The notes beneath the pieces were generated by a model that did no database searches, was not told the DNA's origin, and saw only the letters and a program-made list of their open reading frames with translations. The position numbers were made by a program, and so were the translations under genes. DNA of 6,793 nt from Desulfurococcales archaeon (lineage in GTDB: Archaea; Thermoproteota; Thermoprotei_A; Sulfolobales; WANQ01): positions 1 through 6,793 of the forward strand of contig JALUDQ010000262.1 of the NCBI GenBank assembly GCA_027043985.1, in the 5' to 3' direction. This document shows positions 5,516-6,793 of this stretch, one piece after another (within the stretch, counting starts at the first letter, position 1; each line of letters opens with the position of its first letter).

Positions 5516-6793
5516 CTATTCTACTGTAACCGTCTTAGCTAAATTTCTCGGTTTATCGGGATCATAACCCTTAACTATAGAAGTATAATATGCTAGCAAT
5601 TGATACGGGATTATATGTAGTATTGGAGCAACCCAATGTGGGACTCTAGGTGTTTTGAAAACATTATTTGAAAGCTTTACTGCTTTTTCATTTTCTTCAA
5701 AGGTATTCACTATTATCCAGGCTCCCCTGGCCTTCATTTCCTCAATGTTTGCGAGAATTAAATCTCTATACTCATCATCAAATATTGTAAAGAGAACAGG
5801 GAAACCTGGTTCTACGAGAGCTATTGGTCCATGCTTGCTCTCTCCAGCCGGATATGCTTCTGCATGTATATATGCTATTTCCTTTAATTTTAATGCCCCT
5901 TCCATAGATACTGGTACTGCTAGCCCCCTACCAAGATAATAGGCACTTTGTTTACCAGCCATGTCTCGGGCTATTTTCTTTGCCAAGAACTCGTTTACGC
6001 TTATAACATTCCTAGCATATTCTGGAAGTCTTCTAAGAGAAGAATATAGGGTCTTTGCTTCTTCTTCTGTTATAGAACCCTTAATCTGCGCTGATTTAAT
6101 GATGATCCATGATAGTAGAAAAACTTGTGTTGTAAATGTTTTTGTAGCTGCAACACCTATTTCGGGTCCAGCACGAGTGTATACTGCTATATTTGATTCA
6201 CGTGGTATAGCACTGTCTATTACATTTGATATTGCTGCTATAAAGACGTTCTTTTTCTTAGCTCTACGTACAGCCATTAAAGTGTCTATTGTTTCGCCAG
6301 ACTGGCTAACCGCTATTAATACGTCGTTTTTAGTAAGTATTTTGCCATATCTATTATACTCTGAAGATATAAAGGAGAAAGCAGGTATTTCTGCCAGGTT
6401 ATTCAATAGGTACTCTGCTATAAGAGTTGCATGATAACTCGTTCCAGCACCAGTTAAGAAAACTCTCTGCGCTGATGCAAGTACCTCTGCGAGTTTTTCC
6501 ACTTCTACACCTATGCCCGCTAGAGTACTTGATAATGCTAAAGGTTGCTCATGAATCTCCTTCAACATGAAGTGAGGATATCCAGCCTTTTTCGCCATCT
6601 CCGGTGTCCAATCTACAATCCTTATACGTTTCGATGTATCTACAATTGTGCCATCTATTCTCTCAATATGGACTGTATCGCCAGTAATGTATCCGATCTC
6701 CCCATCCTGTAATACGATGACTCTATTAGTGTATTCGAGAAATGCTGGTATATCGCTTGAAACGAACATTATGTTCTTTCCTAAGCCTATTAC
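5516..6793 (-). CDS. glmS: Glutamine--fructose-6-phosphate aminotransferase (isomerising), C-terminal part; 5' end outside window
   Basis: The frame is open to the right edge, giving 425 residues. It starts inside the glutaminase domain with VIGLGKNIMFVSSDIPAFLEYT, so about 175-180 N-terminal residues, including the catalytic Cys1, are missing. The remainder contains the two SIS domains: GAGTSYHATLIAEYLLNN and SQSGETIDTLMAVRRAKK in the first, and LGRG with EGALKLKEIAYIHAEAYPAG in the second. The KLKE, KHGP and NLAKTVTVE segments correspond to the isomerase catalytic residues Lys485, Glu488, His504 and Lys603 of the E. coli enzyme. All are present, so the enzyme looks active. GlmS converts fructose-6-phosphate and glutamine to glucosamine-6-phosphate, the committed step to UDP-GlcNAc, in the cytoplasm. 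It is the upstream gene of a minus-strand operon with the GlmU-like gene. No phosphoglucosamine mutase is in view. Confidence 0.95.
   Translation of the reverse strand, partial: VIGLGKNIMFVSSDIPAFLEYTNRVIVLQDGEIGYITGDTVHIERIDGTIVDTSKRIRIVDWTPEMAKKAGYPHFMLKEIHEQPLALSSTLAGIGVEVEKLAEVLASAQRVFLTGAGTSYHATLIAEYLLNNLAEIPAFSFISSEYNRYGKILTKNDVLIAVSQSGETIDTLMAVRRAKKKNVFIAAISNVIDSAIPRESNIAVYTRAGPEIGVAATKTFTTQVFLLSWIIIKSAQIKGSITEEEAKTLYSSLRRLPEYARNVISVNEFLAKKIARDMAGKQSAYYLGRGLAVPVSMEGALKLKEIAYIHAEAYPAGESKHGPIALVEPGFPVLFTIFDDEYRDLILANIEEMKARGAWIIVNTFEENEKAVKLSNNVFKTPRVPHWVAPILHIIPYQLLAYYTSIVKGYDPDKPRNLAKTVTVE

Noticed and set aside
5196..5567. 123-codon open frame on the plus strand
   Set aside because: It is antisense to the nucleotidyltransferase domain and the glmS 3' end, and has no RBS or recognisable family motif.
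5961..6434. 157-codon open frame on the plus strand
   Set aside because: It is antisense to the strongly conserved SIS domains of glmS. Its translation is a low-complexity mix of Ile, Ser, Phe and Ala with no recognisable motif.
1..6793. CRISPR array, insertion sequence, tRNA or defence system
   Set aside because: There are no regularly spaced repeats, terminal inverted repeats, transposase motifs or tRNA-like folds. The genes are metabolic and repair genes with similar base composition.
5516..6793. glmS as a truncated, glutaminase-less SIS isomerase
   Set aside because: The frame stays open to the window edge, and the visible start matches the interior of the glutaminase domain. The missing part is explained by the window boundary.

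Overview
The window looks like a piece of a hyperthermophilic crenarchaeal chromosome, most likely Desulfurococcales-like. The evidence is a short helicase-less XPF nuclease (the crenarchaeal form), a tungstopterin aldehyde:ferredoxin oxidoreductase, an indolepyruvate:ferredoxin oxidoreductase alpha subunit, TATA-type promoters, archaeal GGTG-type ribosome binding sites, TTG starts and AT-rich, tightly packed genes. The order is an inference from gene types. No species is claimed.

Layout from left to right. (1) 1-724, minus: the first 241 residues of an IorA-type 2-oxoacid:ferredoxin oxidoreductase alpha subunit, which runs off the left edge and has its own TATA box and RBS. (2) 815-1165, minus: an unrecognised 116-residue soluble protein. 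(3) 1166-1256: a divergent promoter region. (4) 1257-1970, plus: XPF/ERCC4 structure-specific nuclease with a C-terminal HhH2 domain. (5) 1973-2206, minus: a small uncertain ORF ending 2 bases from the xpf stop. (6) 2258-4090 and 4095-4319, plus: aldehyde ferredoxin oxidoreductase followed by a MoaD/ThiS-like protein, spaced for translational coupling. (7) 4328-5497 and 5516-6793, minus: an operon reading glmS (5' end beyond the right edge) and then a two-domain sugar-1-phosphate nucleotidylyltransferase. It converges on the moaD-like gene with 8 bases between stop codons.

How the genes fit together. IorA and AOR both pass electrons from 2-oxoacid or aldehyde oxidation to ferredoxin, as in peptide-fermenting hyperthermophiles. 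The MoaD-like protein would supply the dithiolene sulfur of the tungstopterin that AOR needs. GlmS makes glucosamine-6-phosphate, and the nucleotidylyltransferase activates a sugar-1-phosphate, together feeding UDP-sugar synthesis for glycosylation. The second enzyme has the GlmU-like two-domain layout, but its left-handed beta-helix lacks the catalytic His and the N-Y-D-G segment of the GlmU acetyltransferase site.

I see no CRISPR array, mobile element, rRNA or tRNA. This is mostly a core-metabolism region. The more interesting points are the acetyltransferase-dead GlmU-like protein, the altered cofactor motif in AOR, the XPF tail without a visible PCNA-binding box, and two unrecognised small genes.
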